Positions 43,786 through 56,922 of a stretch of 64,000 bases of DNA are shown here, piece after piece. The translations under genes were made by a program, and so were the position numbers. Every line of letters starts with the position of its first letter. Within the stretch, counting starts at the first letter, position 1. This DNA is from Ascochyta rabiei (Eukaryota > Ascomycota > Dothideomycetes > Pleosporales > Didymellaceae), in assembly GCF_004011695.2 (NCBI RefSeq), contig NC_082420.1:496001-560000 (forward strand). Direction: 5' to 3'. The notes below the pieces were generated by a model. That model had not been told where the DNA came from and made no database searches. It was given only the letters and a program-made list of their open reading frames with translations.

Positions 43786-46173
43786 AGGAAAAAAAATTGT
43801 AGAAGAGACTTTGCATGCGTAGCGCTCTTCTCCGTATACCACAGCGCTGGTACAAGGAACATGAAGGACGCCTGCCTATGGAGACTTGAGATGATCTTCA
43901 TCTCAAGGAAGAAGCCACGGTACGGAGGTGGGCCCTGCGGCGAGTAAAACATCCCGTGAAAGAATGAAGTGTGTTAGAGAGGGATCACATCATGACAGGA
44001 TTTACGTGGTCCAAGAAGAAAGTAAGCGCAAAGGACAGCTGGGTTGAAGATAATGCGAACCCGAGGAAACGCAGACGTCATATCATCCCAGGCCAACTAT
44101 CGGCACGGTTCGAGGTTGCTGTGATTTTAAGGACGGCCCGTAGGCATGTTGGCATTATGTTATTGAAACCAATCGCATCTAGATACTCAGACCAGCTAAC
44201 GCAATCCGCTCGACTTTTAAGCAGAGATTTGCGCAATATCGTCTGACACTGGCTCCATCCCGAGAAGAAGCAGAGTGTAGGGAAGGCTTAGTGGCGCGTA
44301 TCTAGTAGGGCCGCAGGCGAAAGTGCATCCTTTACGAAGCAGTCACTAGGCTTCTGCCCCAAGCCTGAGTATGCCAACTCTTTTTGTTTCAGGTGTTCCG
44401 GTATAACGTATGATTTGTATGAAATGAGTACCTATATCAGAGTTCCATATATGTCTTGGATTGATGCCCACGGAACTCCGCCGGTTAATTAGTCTGAATT
44501 CTATCGTGCTGTCCCAAAACGGCCGGAACTTGGTTCCGGAGATCCTTGACTTTCCCGAATCAATGCTTCTGTTGTGACCCATTGACCGAAAAGAGGCCCC
44601 TGGGAAACGAAGAGGATCCCGAGTTATGCAGATCAACCGCAGATCCATGGTGTCAACCGTCCCGCACAATTAGAGACGAGGCATACGCATGCTCCAGGAT
44701 ACCTAGAATGTCAGTCTCGCGTACGGATCCAGGCTCACACGTGGCGTATCGAAAACCCGGTTTCCATGGGCGTATTCCTTGGAATCGAAGTCAAACTTTG
44801 TTCTATCATGGCGGCTGAACCTATTACCACACGTCGCTAACCACAACATCTAGATGATTGCAGAAAATCCAAGGCCTAGTCGAGTCTCGATCATAGCGGT
44901 ACAAAGTCCTCCGTATGGTGACATAGCTAGCGCGAAGTGCTGTTCACCCCGCATTGTCTTGCAAAGAGCTTCCTGATTACACACTCACTGTCCGCGCCCG
45001 ATGATATGAGCGATGTCGGGCTGTGAGATTTTTCAATTTTCCATGAAAGATAGAGGTTACTCTTCCGTTCAGTCCGGAATTGTGACACGTGGTCGCTCGT
45101 CGATCCACTCAGTGAGTTGCACAGGCTTCATTACACGCTTGCGTACCAATACCGTGGAGTGGGCCGATCTGTTGCAAATTGATTCGCTGCTTTACTTCGA
45201 ATGCAACTCGCAGCTCGTCTTACGTGGCGTTGGACCACTGACCTGAGATCGGACCGCCATTCCTGGAACGATTGCGCAGATCCAGACAGTCCTGATAATT
45301 GGTCGATGCGTATGTCAGTGTGACTGATTGACATAATCTCCAGCTTTGCCCCTGCGTACTGGTTGCTCGTCCTCTTTCTCCAGTCAACAGTAGTGACGGG
45401 AACTCGCTCTTGGTACAGTAATGCGCGACAAATGGTACCTTCGAGATAGAATCTGGATGCAGAAAGGTGCTGCGAACTTCTCCAGGGCATGTGAGATCAC
45501 GCCATCATATGACCATGGCAGTAGATGGACGGAGACTTGCTACCAGTCCCCAAGTCTACTCTAGGCTCTACCGAGACGGCACTGCAGGGATTAATGTCGT
45601 CTTGACTGACCCATCCTGATGGTGTGAGAATGGCAGGACTGTCGTTCCTGAAAATCCCCATTGCGTGGCGATACAACCAGGTCGGACAGCGCTGCCGCAC
45701 GCCCAAAGGCGTGTTCAACTTACCTATTCAAGGTGACCCTGCTTACGGAAAGGTGCTGTCAAGCAACGGACGAAGAAGGTTTCTCGGTCTGGATCATGAT
45801 TCACCACCGGATAAAGAAGAAAGCTCTGACTTGCGCATGGCCGACGATAAGAGCGAGAACTATACCTACGCTCAAGCGTGCCAGATCATTATATCACGAT
45901 GTAAAGTGAAAATCCACAGGTCGGGAAAGCATGTTCGCGCCGTAAGTCCGAGACTCAAGCTGATCAATAGCCAGCTGTGGTACCTCAATCAATGGTTGCG
46001 TGGCTAACAAACCCTGATCCTTGCGTTATGAGCTAGTTTCATGGTTCATGCATAGCCACTTCTTCATTTCACAGCGGAGAGAGCGAAGACAGAGCCGAAG
46101 ATCGAGCGTCGAAGGATCTGAAAGGACTGTTGTTATGACGCACAGTTTTGATAGTTGTAGCTGTATACGATTT
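43786..46173. other. gene-free stretch, about 2.4 kb
   Basis: No gene, tRNA or transposon domain recognised. The longest frame (45624-46007, plus, 127 codons) has no family character and no good neighbours in frame. Confidence 0.5.
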
Positions 46174-49100
46174 TCATAGGGCGAGCCCGGTCCCATCGCC
46201 CCACCGGTACAGGCTCAGCATTTCCCGGCGGCGCTCGACGGAGGCTTGCATGCCCCTGCCACGCATCTGCTGCAGGGCCGAGAGCATGATGTTTCGGAAG
46301 TTTCTCTGCGGTCACCCGGTTAGCACTTGTGACGCCAGTGTTGAGCTTGAAAAGATAGGTCCCATGCAGCTAGCACTACGTACCTGGTATTCCGTGTTCA
46401 AAGTGACAATGCAAGCTTCGTGCGCACGCACTATCACTTCACATGCGCGCACAATGTTGGGGTTCGCTTCTCCCTGCAGCTTGTCCGCGATTAGCAGGAG
46501 CAAGAAACTGCCCTGCAGAAGGTATATTCCGAAGAAGAACGGCATGAAGCTTAGGTCTGGGTCAAGTTCAAGTATCTCATTTAGTGCCTCAGCTGCGGAA
46601 ACTGCGTGTCCGGTTGCTGTGACGAAACTCTGTGATGATATCCAAAGATCGTTGTCATCCAACAGTGAGATTGGATCCCACTTTCCGTTCAAGAGGACAT
46701 GGAATGTATGCATAAGATATGTGCCATACGTCACTACAATCCTAGCGTGCATGACTGACTCCTGAGCCTTTGAGCTTGAGGGGCCAGATGATCGGACAGA
46801 CGGCGTGCCTGGAGGAGCGGGGTCGTGTGTGTCAGCGTTGTTCTCCATGACAGTCCGCTGTTGCATCTCTAGGAGCGATCGGCCATACGCGTCCAGCCGC
46901 TGACTGATCTCCATTCCATATTCATCCCAGTTAGTCTTGGCACCAAATCTTGGGTGGTTTCTTGCGTGCGTGAGGTCCACGATTTCGCCAAGGATTGTCA
47001 TCAATGGTAGGAAAAATTCGAAAATGGAGGAGTGACCGGTGCATTCGAAGGCAGGACCTCTTCGACGAAATGTGGGATCTGGTAATGATTGAGCGGAATC
47101 TTCGAAGAAGTCGCCAGATTGCCATACGTGATCGTCAAAGGGCTGCAGAAGACCTGCACACTCTACGTCTGTGAAGGAAAGTGGTCGATTGTAGCACAAA
47201 GCTAGGTGACTGCAACGCGGTTAGCACTTGAGTGTTGGTCACCAAACATTGACGCACCGATCCATGGTGTACAAGAGCCACCACATACGCCTGCACTCTT
47301 CGCGTTGCTCTTCTGTCGTCTCCAGGGTGGCATTGCGTTCATTGAAGTTGCCAGTAGCCTCCTCGTCGTACAGTTCGGGCGGCGGCGTCACAATTTCTTT
47401 ACCCAGCCTCATTTCTCTAGCTAGTGACCACGCCGCGTTCCACCAACGTAGTGATACTGCCTTGTACTCGCTTGCCGAAGTCACTACGCCCAGATTGACA
47501 TAGGTAGCGACGTCATCTAGGTTGCCAAAGTGCATGTCGAGACCAATACCCTCTTGCGAGACTTGTGGAGGCATTCCATAACTTCCCATGGTAACACCGT
47601 TAGCTATACCGGTGGTATTGTACATTGCAGACTCTGCATCGTATGTGCCTGGGGTCTGATGTACCAGTGGCTTGAGAAGTCCGATGGTAAGGTTGATCAG
47701 CTTCTCTGATATCTGACTTCTAGCTAAGGGCGAAGAGGCCAGATATGGTGATTCGCTGGTCAAACATCCGATCCAAAGCATGCTCGCTAACAGAGCTGGA
47801 CTGCAAACTCGAGGATTATCCCTCCTCAGAAAGGAGTTTTTCCTGAAGACGTGGCCAAGGACGTAAGGAGAGACTGGCTGCATATATAATGATGATGAGC
47901 TCTCGAAATAAAGTTCCAAAAGATCGCATGCTAGTGAAAGAGGCAGAATATCTGTAAGGTAGGGGACCACTGGCTCAAGAACGGGGTATCGAAGGAGCTG
48001 CAAAGACTTCGGGTGGGTTCCACCGGAGTACAGCGTAGCTGACGGCGAGGGAAGCATCCAGGTCGGTGATCCAGACAAGGGCGAGTGAGCCACAAATTCC
48101 AGATGCGGCGGCGCATCGTCGTGAAGAGATTGTGCCATGAACGTGATTGAGGGATGACCCGAGTACTCCAAGGATTGGCCGTTGGAAGCAACAGTTGGAT
48201 TCAAACTAGGTTGTATCATTGCGTTTGATGACTGGTATGAGAGTCCCTGCTGGAAGCCATGCATGGGCGTATATTCGTGATCGGGCAATTCGTGAGTCTG
48301 TATTCGAGGTGGCTGTGGGGGCTGTAGGTCATTTGCTGCTCGCATGACGTCTCCCGCGATAGATTCAATGGCTCCCAAGCTCATAGTGCGGCCTGTGTAG
48401 ACCTGGATTGGTTTCCGGGCTCTGGTTGTTGCCAGACTGGCAGACCGACTGGGCACAAAAGACGTGGAAAAAGATGACTGATCCTCAGACAGTGTAGGAC
48501 TCGCGTTTGGTGCTCGCTCAGAAGCGGTCTCTTGTGACTGTGGTGTTGCGATCGTTGAATCCTCACTTGTCTGTGTGACCTTGTCAGACGGTGCTGCCGC
48601 AGCAGCTTGTTGCTGGGCGAGTTCCTTCCTTGAAGCCTTGCCACGTTTCTTACGTTCACGCAAGTACGCACAAGTCAACCCGAATTCTGAAGTAGCATCA
48701 GCTTGCTGTTTCATATGTATTGGGCAAAGATAGCATGGAGATCAAAGACTCCAGTGTAGATGACGCTTACCTATACAGTGTGAGCAAGCTGTCTCGAGTT
48801 AGCTCAAGTCTATGGAACATTCTGAGGATACTGTACATTTCTGCCCATCGCACTTTGTCCTCAATTGATTACATTGATCGCACGCTCGGCTGATTCTGCG
48901 TCGAACAGGTCCTGACGTACGGCCTGATCGTTCGTGAAGCATCGTGCCTCGGTCGGTGCGGGGAGCTGCAGCTAATGGTCCGTCGGCGTACGGTACGCGA
49001 TGAGGCTTACCCACGACATTGCCACTCAGAATAACACCCGGTCCTTGATGGAACTGCAGTCTCCCGTACTGCAAGGAGTTTGTTCGTGAAAGTCCAGAGT

Positions 49101-49194
49101 GTTGTGCGATCAAAACGTGATGTTGCTGATCGACGCTGTCCGGCGTGTGGAGAAGACTGAGCCCTGGCGGGTATTGATGGAGACTGGTGGACAT
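46174..49194 (-). CDS. xlnR: XlnR/Xyr1 xylanolytic transcriptional activator
   Basis: Zn(II)2Cys6 master activator of xylanase, cellulase and D-xylose catabolism genes, 920 aa. The exons are 49194-48837, 48788-48771 (only 18 nt), 48686-47258, 47209-46384 and 46305-46174. The zinc cluster is complete after splicing: Cys105, 108, 115 (exon 1), 121, 124 (the 18-nt exon) and 131 (exon 3), spacing CX2CX6CX5CX2CX6C, followed by the conserved [20 protein letters not shown]. The fungal-specific regulatory domain contains [16 protein letters not shown] and [24 protein letters not shown]. The C-terminal region ends in the highly conserved [14 protein letters not shown]. Gene-free flanks of about 2.4-2.6 kb on both sides leave room for a long regulatory region. 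The Met at 49194 is the first in frame. Confidence 0.95.
48771..48788 (-). other. xlnR: 18-nt micro-exon of xlnR
   Basis: The exon CTTGCTCACACTGTATAG lies between introns of 48 and 84 nt. Its six codons (one split at each end) carry Cys121 and Cys124 of the zinc cluster. Skipping it would join a T to AA and make an immediate TAA stop. Confidence 0.85.
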
Positions 49195-51773
49195 ATTGTT
49201 CCTAGCGCCCGTCGAATGACAGCACTACAAAGTCGGAACCGACAACAACAAAGTCAGGGCTTGACTATGAATATGTAAGCGATAGGAAATTTGCAGTCTC
49301 AGTTCGAAAAATGTCGAGAGGCGAAGTGTGGCAAAAAGTGCGCTGATGAGCTCTTCGATCTCCAGTGTTCCGCGGCATAGGGTAAGAGTATTTACCGTCA
49401 AAGCGTGGCATAAACGTATGCAGGTCGAGCGTTTTCGTCCAAACGGTATTGCGGTGTGCTTGAGTACATCTTATGCCAGAGAGCTCTCCGCCTCCACATC
49501 AGGTCTTGGGTCATAAGCCATACCGGCTTTGCTAGTACTTGGAAAGCGGGCTGCCTGGTTGCAAACAAGGATTGGTAGGCTTGTCCCTTCTCTGGAACCA
49601 GCTGCATCTTGCGTTCGAAAATCCTCTGGGCCACATTACAGCAGCCTCGGGCAAGCAGGACGAGCAGGGCGCGCAGGTGCGCGTGCGTTTGCTTGGAAGT
49701 CGAAATGCTCTCCGTCCCGTCCCTTAAGTCGCTAGTATAATTGCAAGGGTTCGCTGCACACCATCAGTTCGGTTGAGCACGGTCCACAAAGCCGCTGGAT
49801 CGTCCGTGACGTGAGCTCGAACCGTTGCGCTCCGGACTGCTCGCCACGAGCTAGGCAACGCAGCCTGTCAGTAGTGAATTATTGGTGGATCAGAGCCACC
49901 CCAGCCATATATGTGACCTGCTCCAATGAGTGTGTTGACCTGACCCATCCTCTCGCCATGTCGGCCGCGCTTAGTTTTGAAAAGAACAAGCCGAGCCGCG
50001 ATCGGTAACTGTGTGCCGTAGCCGTAGCGGATCTGACGGCGCGGGACACTGCTGATGTGCGATTTTTTCCACTTGCCATGCTCTAAAGAGTATGATCAGG
50101 TCCTCAGTGGTGGTTTGCAGTTTGTGGTTGTGTGCTCTCAACACGCCAAGATACCTCGCTTGATCGAGTTCGTTGCATGAAGACTTTACGACGTGGTCGC
50201 AAGAGGTATCGTTGTCCGCTGTTTCCAAGTTTACTCGAACAGGAAAAGTACCGTACCGTTTAAATGCCCTCATTTCAGCATCCTTCGTTACAAATGCAAC
50301 CCTCCTCCGAACCGATGGCCAGAAGCCTACTCGCAGGGACACCCAGGTTCATGAATTGATGCTAGGCTTGTAACGATCTCAATCGTGATAGCTTTGGTGA
50401 AGACTCGGTTCGGTAATGAGCGCCTCGGATCCAGCCAGTGATCTTAGCAAGCTGGATGTCACTCGCAATGACATTCGTTTCCCGAATCAGGTAGATAAGA
50501 AATGCGTTCCAAGCAACATTGTACAATAGTCTCCAGTCGGAAGCAGAGGTTGCGACGGTAACATCCAATGGGTTCGGGGCCCCGTCTTGACATGCCGCAC
50601 ATGCAGCGCCTTGTGGTAGGTAGATCTGGTCGCGCTTAGGGAGCTACATCCGTGCAACGTGCAGACTGTCATGAACGGAGCATGCCCCTCCGTTTAGTTC
50701 CATAGGCTCGAGACAAAGTTGTTCATCATCACAATGAGCTTCGGTGTGCCTTCGGAGGCCTAGAGGGGCGTTAGCTGGATGATCTCAACTTCCACTCATC
50801 ACACAATACTGCAGCGAGCGGATCGATCCTTGTCTTTACGGTTAGCGTATGGCTTTGCTCAGTAACATCTTGGCTAAGCCTCGCTGGCGAAGGCTGCTCG
50901 GCATATCCATCCGAATGCGGGAATCTTCGTGAGATGGGAAGCCTGCTGTTGCACGTCCGCATTGACGCTCTCTTACACGAGAGCAACACTGAGCTCGTCA
51001 AAGACTGCGGACCCCCAGCCCAGTCTAGCAAATATTTGCTATCCGCCTTGTGGAGAGCAGTTGCCCACCAGCAGCAGTATAGTGCCAGGCAGCCCCATGT
51101 ACCATAAGGGAAGTCTCCAGGGAAGACTTAATTGAAAGTAAAACTCGTACTGCATATCGATCAAACGAGGTTGGAAGAGATTGCTCTTTCTACGACTTGG
51201 TCTAGACGGTCTCAACGGCGCCAACTCGCCATTGTCTTCGCAGATGTGTGCAGCCAACGTAGGTGAACATCTGCATCTGCATTATAATAGATCAGGATCG
51301 AAGTAACCATGGGTATCGGCAATAGTGCGTCCGAAAAGACTGCAACATGAGAAGAACATTCTTCTGGGTATGTAAGGACCTGGTTCGCATGTCCGTGATC
51401 GAAGACATGTTGCAGGCAGGTCTGGAGAACTCGTACAGGTGAAGTGGGGATTCGAGAGTCACCGCTTGGTTAAAAGATGGTGTCTTTTGACTGCGCGGTG
51501 AGTCCCTCTACTAGAAAGTAGCAGCGCAGCTTATCAACGTTCGTCAGCAACGGCTGGAATGTTGGAGATTATTGATAAGGGCGAGACCGAGAGGAAAGAA
51601 CGCCGAGTGTTGGGTGTCCACTTATTACTTGATTGGGTTAGGGTCTACGTCACCCGACTTCGGCGGCGGGCAACATTGAAAGTTCCTACTGACTGCAACC
51701 AACAATCACCAACAGTTGAAAGTTCAGACGCTCCTTGAACACATCAGCATTGAAACTAAACATCAACACCATC
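49195..51773. other. divergent gene-free region upstream of xlnR and ALDH, about 2.6 kb
   Basis: The region lies between two outward start codons. Only short, unrelated frames occur. It should contain the promoters of both genes; specific binding sites were not mapped. Confidence 0.5.
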
Positions 51774-53274
51774 ATGTCGCTGGAAAATATCACAACAATC
51801 TCACCCATTACCAACAAGCCACTGCTTACGCGTAATGGCCTCTCAGACGCAGATATTCAATCGATACCCGAGACAGCTACTCGCGCTTTCGAATCATTCC
51901 GGCGCACTTCGCTCTCTGAGAGACAGCAGATTGTCAAGAAAGCCCTGAAGCTCCTTGACGAACGCCAAGATGTATTGGGTAAGGAGCTGACCGAACAAAT
52001 GGGCCGTCCAATAGCGTATACGCCCAAGGAGGTTACTACAGCTGTTATGCGTGGCGAGTACCTGCTCAAGATCAGCGACGAGACTCTCAAAGATACCCCA
52101 GGAGAACCTGAGAAGGGCTTCAAGCGCTACGTGAGGAAGGTCCCGCTCGGTCCTGTACTAATTCTCTTCCCGTGGAACGTACGTAAAACATCATATGTTG
52201 AACAAACGACTGCTGATACACCGAAGTACCCTTACCTGACTCTTGTCAACTCTCTTATACCTGCCCTTCTGTCCGGAAACTCGGTCATCCTGAAGCCATC
52301 TCCACAAACGCCGACTAGTGCAGAGCAGATCCAGAAAATCTTCTTGGATGCTGGGCTTCCAGAAGGTGTACTTCAGATCTTCCACAGTGGATCTATCACT
52401 CAGATTGAGGCCATTGCCAGGTCACCGCAGATTCAGCTGGTTTGCTTTACCGGATCGGTGGCTAACGGACTTGCTGTTCAGACCGCCGCGAATGACAGAG
52501 TACCTCTTCGTGTAGGGCTTGAGCTGGGAGGTAAAGATCCTGCTTACGTCCGATCAGACGTCGACATCAAATGGGCTGCTGAAGAAATCGTTGACGGAGC
52601 CATATTCAACTCTGGTCAGAGCTGCTGTAGTGTGGAGAGGGTGTATGTTGATGAAAAGATCCACGATGAATTTGTTTCGGCAGTACAAGATGTCCTTAAA
52701 GGTTACAAGCTTGGCGATCCATTCGAGAAGGATACACAGATCGGTCCTGTGGTCTCTAAGAGGTCAGCAGAGACTATACAGGCACATATCAAGGATGCTG
52801 TCGAGAAGGGCGCGAAGAATGCGACTCCCGAGAACGAGAGCTTCAAGAACCCACCTGCAGATGGCAACTTTGTTGCTCCAACTCTGCTGACCGGCGTCAA
52901 TCACAACATGGCCGTCATGACCGAGGAGACGTTTGGACCTATCATCCCGGTGATGAAGGTAAAGGGTGATGCGGAGGCCATCAAGCTCATGAACGACAGC
53001 CAGTTTGGACTGACAGCAAGTATCTGGACCAAAGACACCGAGAAGGGTCATGAGCTCGTTAATGACGTCGAGGCTGGAACTGTTTTCGTGAATCGATGCG
53101 ACTACCCCGCTCCTGTATGTTTATCACACCCTTCTTCTAGGTCTTCGTTAACACGCTTAGGATCTTGCATGGGTTGGCTGGAAGGATTCTGGTAAAGGAC
53201 AGACTTTGAGCAAGTTTGGCTTCGATCAGTTCGTCAAGCTGAAGAGCTACCATGTCAAGGACTACCCGAAATAG
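51774..53274 (+). CDS. NAD(P)-dependent aldehyde dehydrogenase
   Basis: Oxidises an aldehyde to its acid; 468 aa, near the length of succinate-semialdehyde-type enzymes. The exons are 51774-52178, 52227-53114 and 53161-53274. The first intron (48 nt) is in frame and joins LILFPWN to YPYLTLVNS. The family features are in order: SVILKPSPQTP (cofactor Lys), the FTGS turn, Glu234 in LELGGKDP, catalytic Cys268 in SGQSCCSVERVY, and EETFGPIIPV. The C-terminus KSYHVKDYPK lies in the short last exon. No targeting signal is obvious, so it is probably cytosolic. The substrate is not decided by sequence. It lies next to xlnR on the opposite strand, but functional coupling is unproven. Confidence 0.93.
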
Positions 53275-54450
53275 ATGGCATTGCACGTGAAAAATCGATA
53301 CGCTGGGCCATGCTGGAATGAGAAATACGGTTTCTTACTGCGATCAGTAACATATTGTCGTTGTGATCTGTGGAGTACAAGCTAACAAAACAGACCGCAG
53401 ATCTGGCGTACAAGCTCAATGCCACAAACCGTCTCAACAGCTGATGGCTCAAGATTTCTTGCCCACACGAGAGAGTGATTTCCCGTCGACAGCCAACGAT
53501 CGACTCACAACGCGCGTACGCGTGCTCACCTGATATGGCGTTCGACGCTGTGCTACAAATGGTACGACCTGCATAGGCCAAGCTTATAGGTCCCATTCGT
53601 CCGCGCATGTGAAACCGTCTGTCTCAGCCATGCAGGGCCGATACAGCATACAGCAAGGCGGAAAATTAATAGCGCGATTGCGCACACGCGTTTCTGGTAC
53701 CTGATCGAAGAATGCGACCCTAGATGCAAGGTGCGGTTGCACAAGTGTGCTACTGCCGAGGTTCCGAATGCAGGTTCAGATGTCTGACTCCATTGCCTTG
53801 CGTTCAGTCAGCGGCGTTCACGTACCTTCGCAAACGGTAAAACCGTTTCTCCTCCATTTCGGACCTGTACTTTAAGCTCCGTCTTCGCTGCCTTCAATCT
53901 GATGAACTGAGAGAATCTAGCGGGGCTATGGGACGCATTCGTTCTATCGATGAGTATACTCTTCTTCAGCATTCCAAAGATTACTGGTCCGCATCCTCTC
54001 GCTCTGCTTTTCGGGACCCAAGGAATGTCCAAAATGACAATCACCGTTTCCAGCAAGGGATGTCGCAGAGCCATGTGTTGGAAGTACTTGTTCAACGAGT
54101 CGCTTGGGAAACCAATCTTACGTCCTCTTCTTTGTAGGTACTAGGGCAATCGGCCCTTTTCCTCTCGGGACTCTTTGGATATCAGGACTGCTCAACGTAG
54201 TAATCTTCTTGTCTCTCTTCTAGCACTGTTTGATCTATATTCTTGACTTAGACCATCTCCGTGTCTGCAGTCGTCCTACTTCCGTTCAATCCTTGATCGT
54301 TGTGCGTCTTTGCTGGCTTGTTGCTCATATATCCTCTCTTGCTTTTGAACTTTGATAAATCCACACTCATTCCACAATTCCACCCTCCCTCTATACGAGA
54401 AGCCTATCAATCTCTCACCACGATCACGTCACGACATACTAAGTGGAACC
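53275..54450. other. intergenic, about 1.2 kb, no gene seen
   Basis: 3' flank of the aldehyde dehydrogenase and the long upstream/leader region of the CRIB-like gene, the latter rich in T and C (54170-54400). Confidence 0.55.
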
Positions 54451-55287
54451 ATGCCTTTCAAGGATATTGTCTCCGAGGTCCGGCGATCTATCCTATGCTG
54501 CGTTGGGCGTGATCGAAAACGCCCACTCGACATTGTAAGTGAAGGATACACCTCTTCACAGCCACTGATACTAATCCAATAACAGGGCTCACCAACCAAT
54601 GTCCGCCACATCAACGTCTCTGACACCCTTCCTGGCCTCACAGATACCGAACGAAAGCACATCCGCGAGAAAGTGTCCAACGATGCGATTCGTTTGCTGA
54701 GCCTGCAATCTCACCCACCATCACACCCTCCCTCTCAGCCAACAACATCACCACCGTCACCTGAACACTCGCTTCGACATGAGCCTAGTTCAGTGGTGTC
54801 GTCGCAGGAGCCTTCTATGGCTCTGCTGAATGCTGCCTCCAAGAACCTGCCCGACGCCGTACCAACGCCACCTCCCCAAGCTCATCCGCATACCTCCTCG
54901 CCGAGCGCAAGGATGAAAGGTATGTGGGATGATGTGAAGAGGCTGAGCAACAGTTCGAACTGCAGAGATAGTCTGTACTCCAAGATCGAGGACAGCTCTA
55001 TCAACAGCGAGAAGCAGCTGAAGGATTCATCTTCCATGACGCTGAATCTGGAACTCGGAACTGAAAGCCCCAGTAGTAATACACGCTCTGATAGCCTGAG
55101 AACACTAAGCCTGACATCCGGGTTTGAGACGCAGGATACCATTGGCGGACATACTCAGACCGCCGCACCGATCGCTTCGACTAAGAAAGTCAACGCAGCG
55201 ATCAAAGAGAAGGAAACAATCGACAGTAGTGACGAAGACGAAGATCCGTTCATTGCTGCCGAAGCGGAGTTGCTCAAGAAGCTCTGA
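54451..55287 (+). CDS. CRIB-like motif protein, 261 aa
   Basis: Probable effector of a Rho-type GTPase such as Cdc42. The exons are 54451-54534 and 54586-55287. The N-terminus MPFKDIVSEVRRSILCCVG has a Cys-Cys pair that could be lipid-modified. The splice joins LDI to GSPTNVRHINV, giving a CRIB-like stretch at residues 28-39 (Ile28, Pro31, His36, Val39; the second His of the full consensus is missing). The rest is Ser/Pro-rich and disordered and ends in an acidic segment and an AEAELLKKL helix. A short Cdc42/Rac-binding fungal adaptor would fit, but binding is inferred from the motif alone. Confidence 0.72.
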
Positions 55288-55813
55288 GCTTTTAGCGATA
55301 TGAATCAGTTAGGAACGCCTGGCTTGCCCGAGATTGATTGCCGAGGGACCAACCGGGCCGCCGTATGACCAATATGTAATTGTACGATATCATAGCGATG
55401 AGAATGACAGAACACTCTGTGGATACAGGGATGGACAAGGCTTATATTGGTCCACTGTAAAGGAAGTAACCATCTGTTATGGAAAACATATCAGTCTTAT
55501 AACGAGCGAATATTTGCCATGCTTGCTGTGTTGTTGAAAGATATGAGTATACCACCGCTCACAGCTCACCAAGTTACGATGCAATGACAACAAGGTTTAA
55601 TTGTCTTGATATCTCGAAGCGGTTGGTCAGACATGCTATAGCTCTGCATCTCAAGGCTTTGAAGCAGTGTGACCAAAGTCGATCGCTCGATGCTGAGACG
55701 GAGGCGCCTCGGCCGATCTTTTGAGACCTGTGTTCCTGTGGTATTCTAACAGCATACGCATTCGAGGCGTGGCGTACCCAAGTGTATCCTTGTGGCCTGA
55801 TCCCTAAGTCTGT
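55288..55813. other. convergent 3' intergenic, no gene seen
   Basis: Between the stops of the CRIB-like gene and MTR3. Confidence 0.6.
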
Positions 55814-56922
55814 TCAACCTGTCATCTCCACATCTTGGGCCTTCCTCTTCAGTGCTCCCTCGCCACTTTCGGATTCTTCTCGGAACTTTGCCTGTACAGC
55901 TTCAAGGAGCACCTCTTTCACGACCGCTAAACTGCCGACAGCAGCATGTGTAGCACCCTCGATGAGAGCATCTGGATCGGGGCCAATATCTCCCTTCATC
56001 CAGATTTCTGTAACCTCGTCTCTCGAAGCCAAGTATCCCACTGCACATGCTGCGATGACCTGCTTGTGCTCTGCTGGGCAAGGATCCAGTACTCTCAGCA
56101 GATCATTCTCCAACTTTGAATCCGGATTCCGGACGATAGCGGCGACGCCTCCGCACACCATGTCCACACAGTCAATCCCAGCGTCTGTGATCGCTGCGCT
56201 AGCGACTGTGATACACCCCGCCAAAACATTCAACAGACCCCAGCCACTCCCACTGGCATGAGTATCGCCCCACCAGCCATCCTCGTCTTCCTCAAGAATC
56301 GTAATTACCACCTCAACCCCACTCTTGGGCCAACGTTCGCCGATTATTACACCCCTTAATGCTGTCTCCAGGTGTACGCCGAGGTCACGCTCCGTGCTAT
56401 CGCGTATGTAGCCTCGTCTGTGCCGTGTCGCAAAAGGCGCAAACTTGACTGTAGTTGTGAGGAGCAGAGAGGGACTGAAGGGTGCGCTGCGGGGCAATGG
56501 CTTGGGTCCCTGGATCGAAGCGGTGATCTTGAGAGAGGATGTAGGTGGGATAAGTGTCGACGATGACGACGGGGACAGAGAAGGTATTTCGAGGTACGCA
56601 GAGCCTGAGGCGGAGGGTATGATGGAAGTTTGTAGGACTATAAAGCACAATTAGTTCTGTAACATGTGAATGACCCGTCCAACTCGCCTGAGCAAGCTTT
56701 TCTTGCACATCCGGCGGCACAGCGGTGCACATGAAATAACTGAAGGTGTGAAAATTATCATTTGGAAGACTTACAGATCCTGCGGAGCTCGTTTGGCCCT
56801 CTTGTTCTTGTCGGCCTCAATGTCTGGAGGTATTCTGGCTCTCTGAGCGTCCGAGAAAACACTGGCGCATGTGTGCCGCCGCTCGGCGCATTGTTTCTTC
56901 TCCGATCTGTATTCGTCGCCAT
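55814..56922 (-). CDS. MTR3: exosome core subunit MTR3 (RNase PH-like)
   Basis: Structural subunit of the RNA exosome ring, which degrades and trims RNA from the 3' end in nucleus and cytoplasm. The exons are 56922-56775 and 56637-55814 (323 aa). The first exon has the loosely conserved start (MATNTDRRRNNAPSGG) and RPTRTRGPNELRRI; the 137-nt intron joins it to FLQTSIIPSASGSAYLEIP, the hallmark of MTR3. The RNase PH fold follows (SIQGPKPLPRSAPF, GSGWGLLNVLAGCITVASAAITDAGIDC). The phosphate-binding Arg pair of active RNase PH is lacking, as expected for eukaryotic core subunits. Confidence 0.92.

Noticed and set aside
45624..46007. 127-codon plus-strand frame upstream of the xlnR 3' end
   Set aside because: No recognisable domain, no convincing exon partners.
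48771..48850. Apparent break of the XlnR zinc cluster (frame stops after Cys115)
   Set aside because: Explained by two introns and an 18-nt exon; after splicing all six Cys have the correct spacing, so there is no frameshift.
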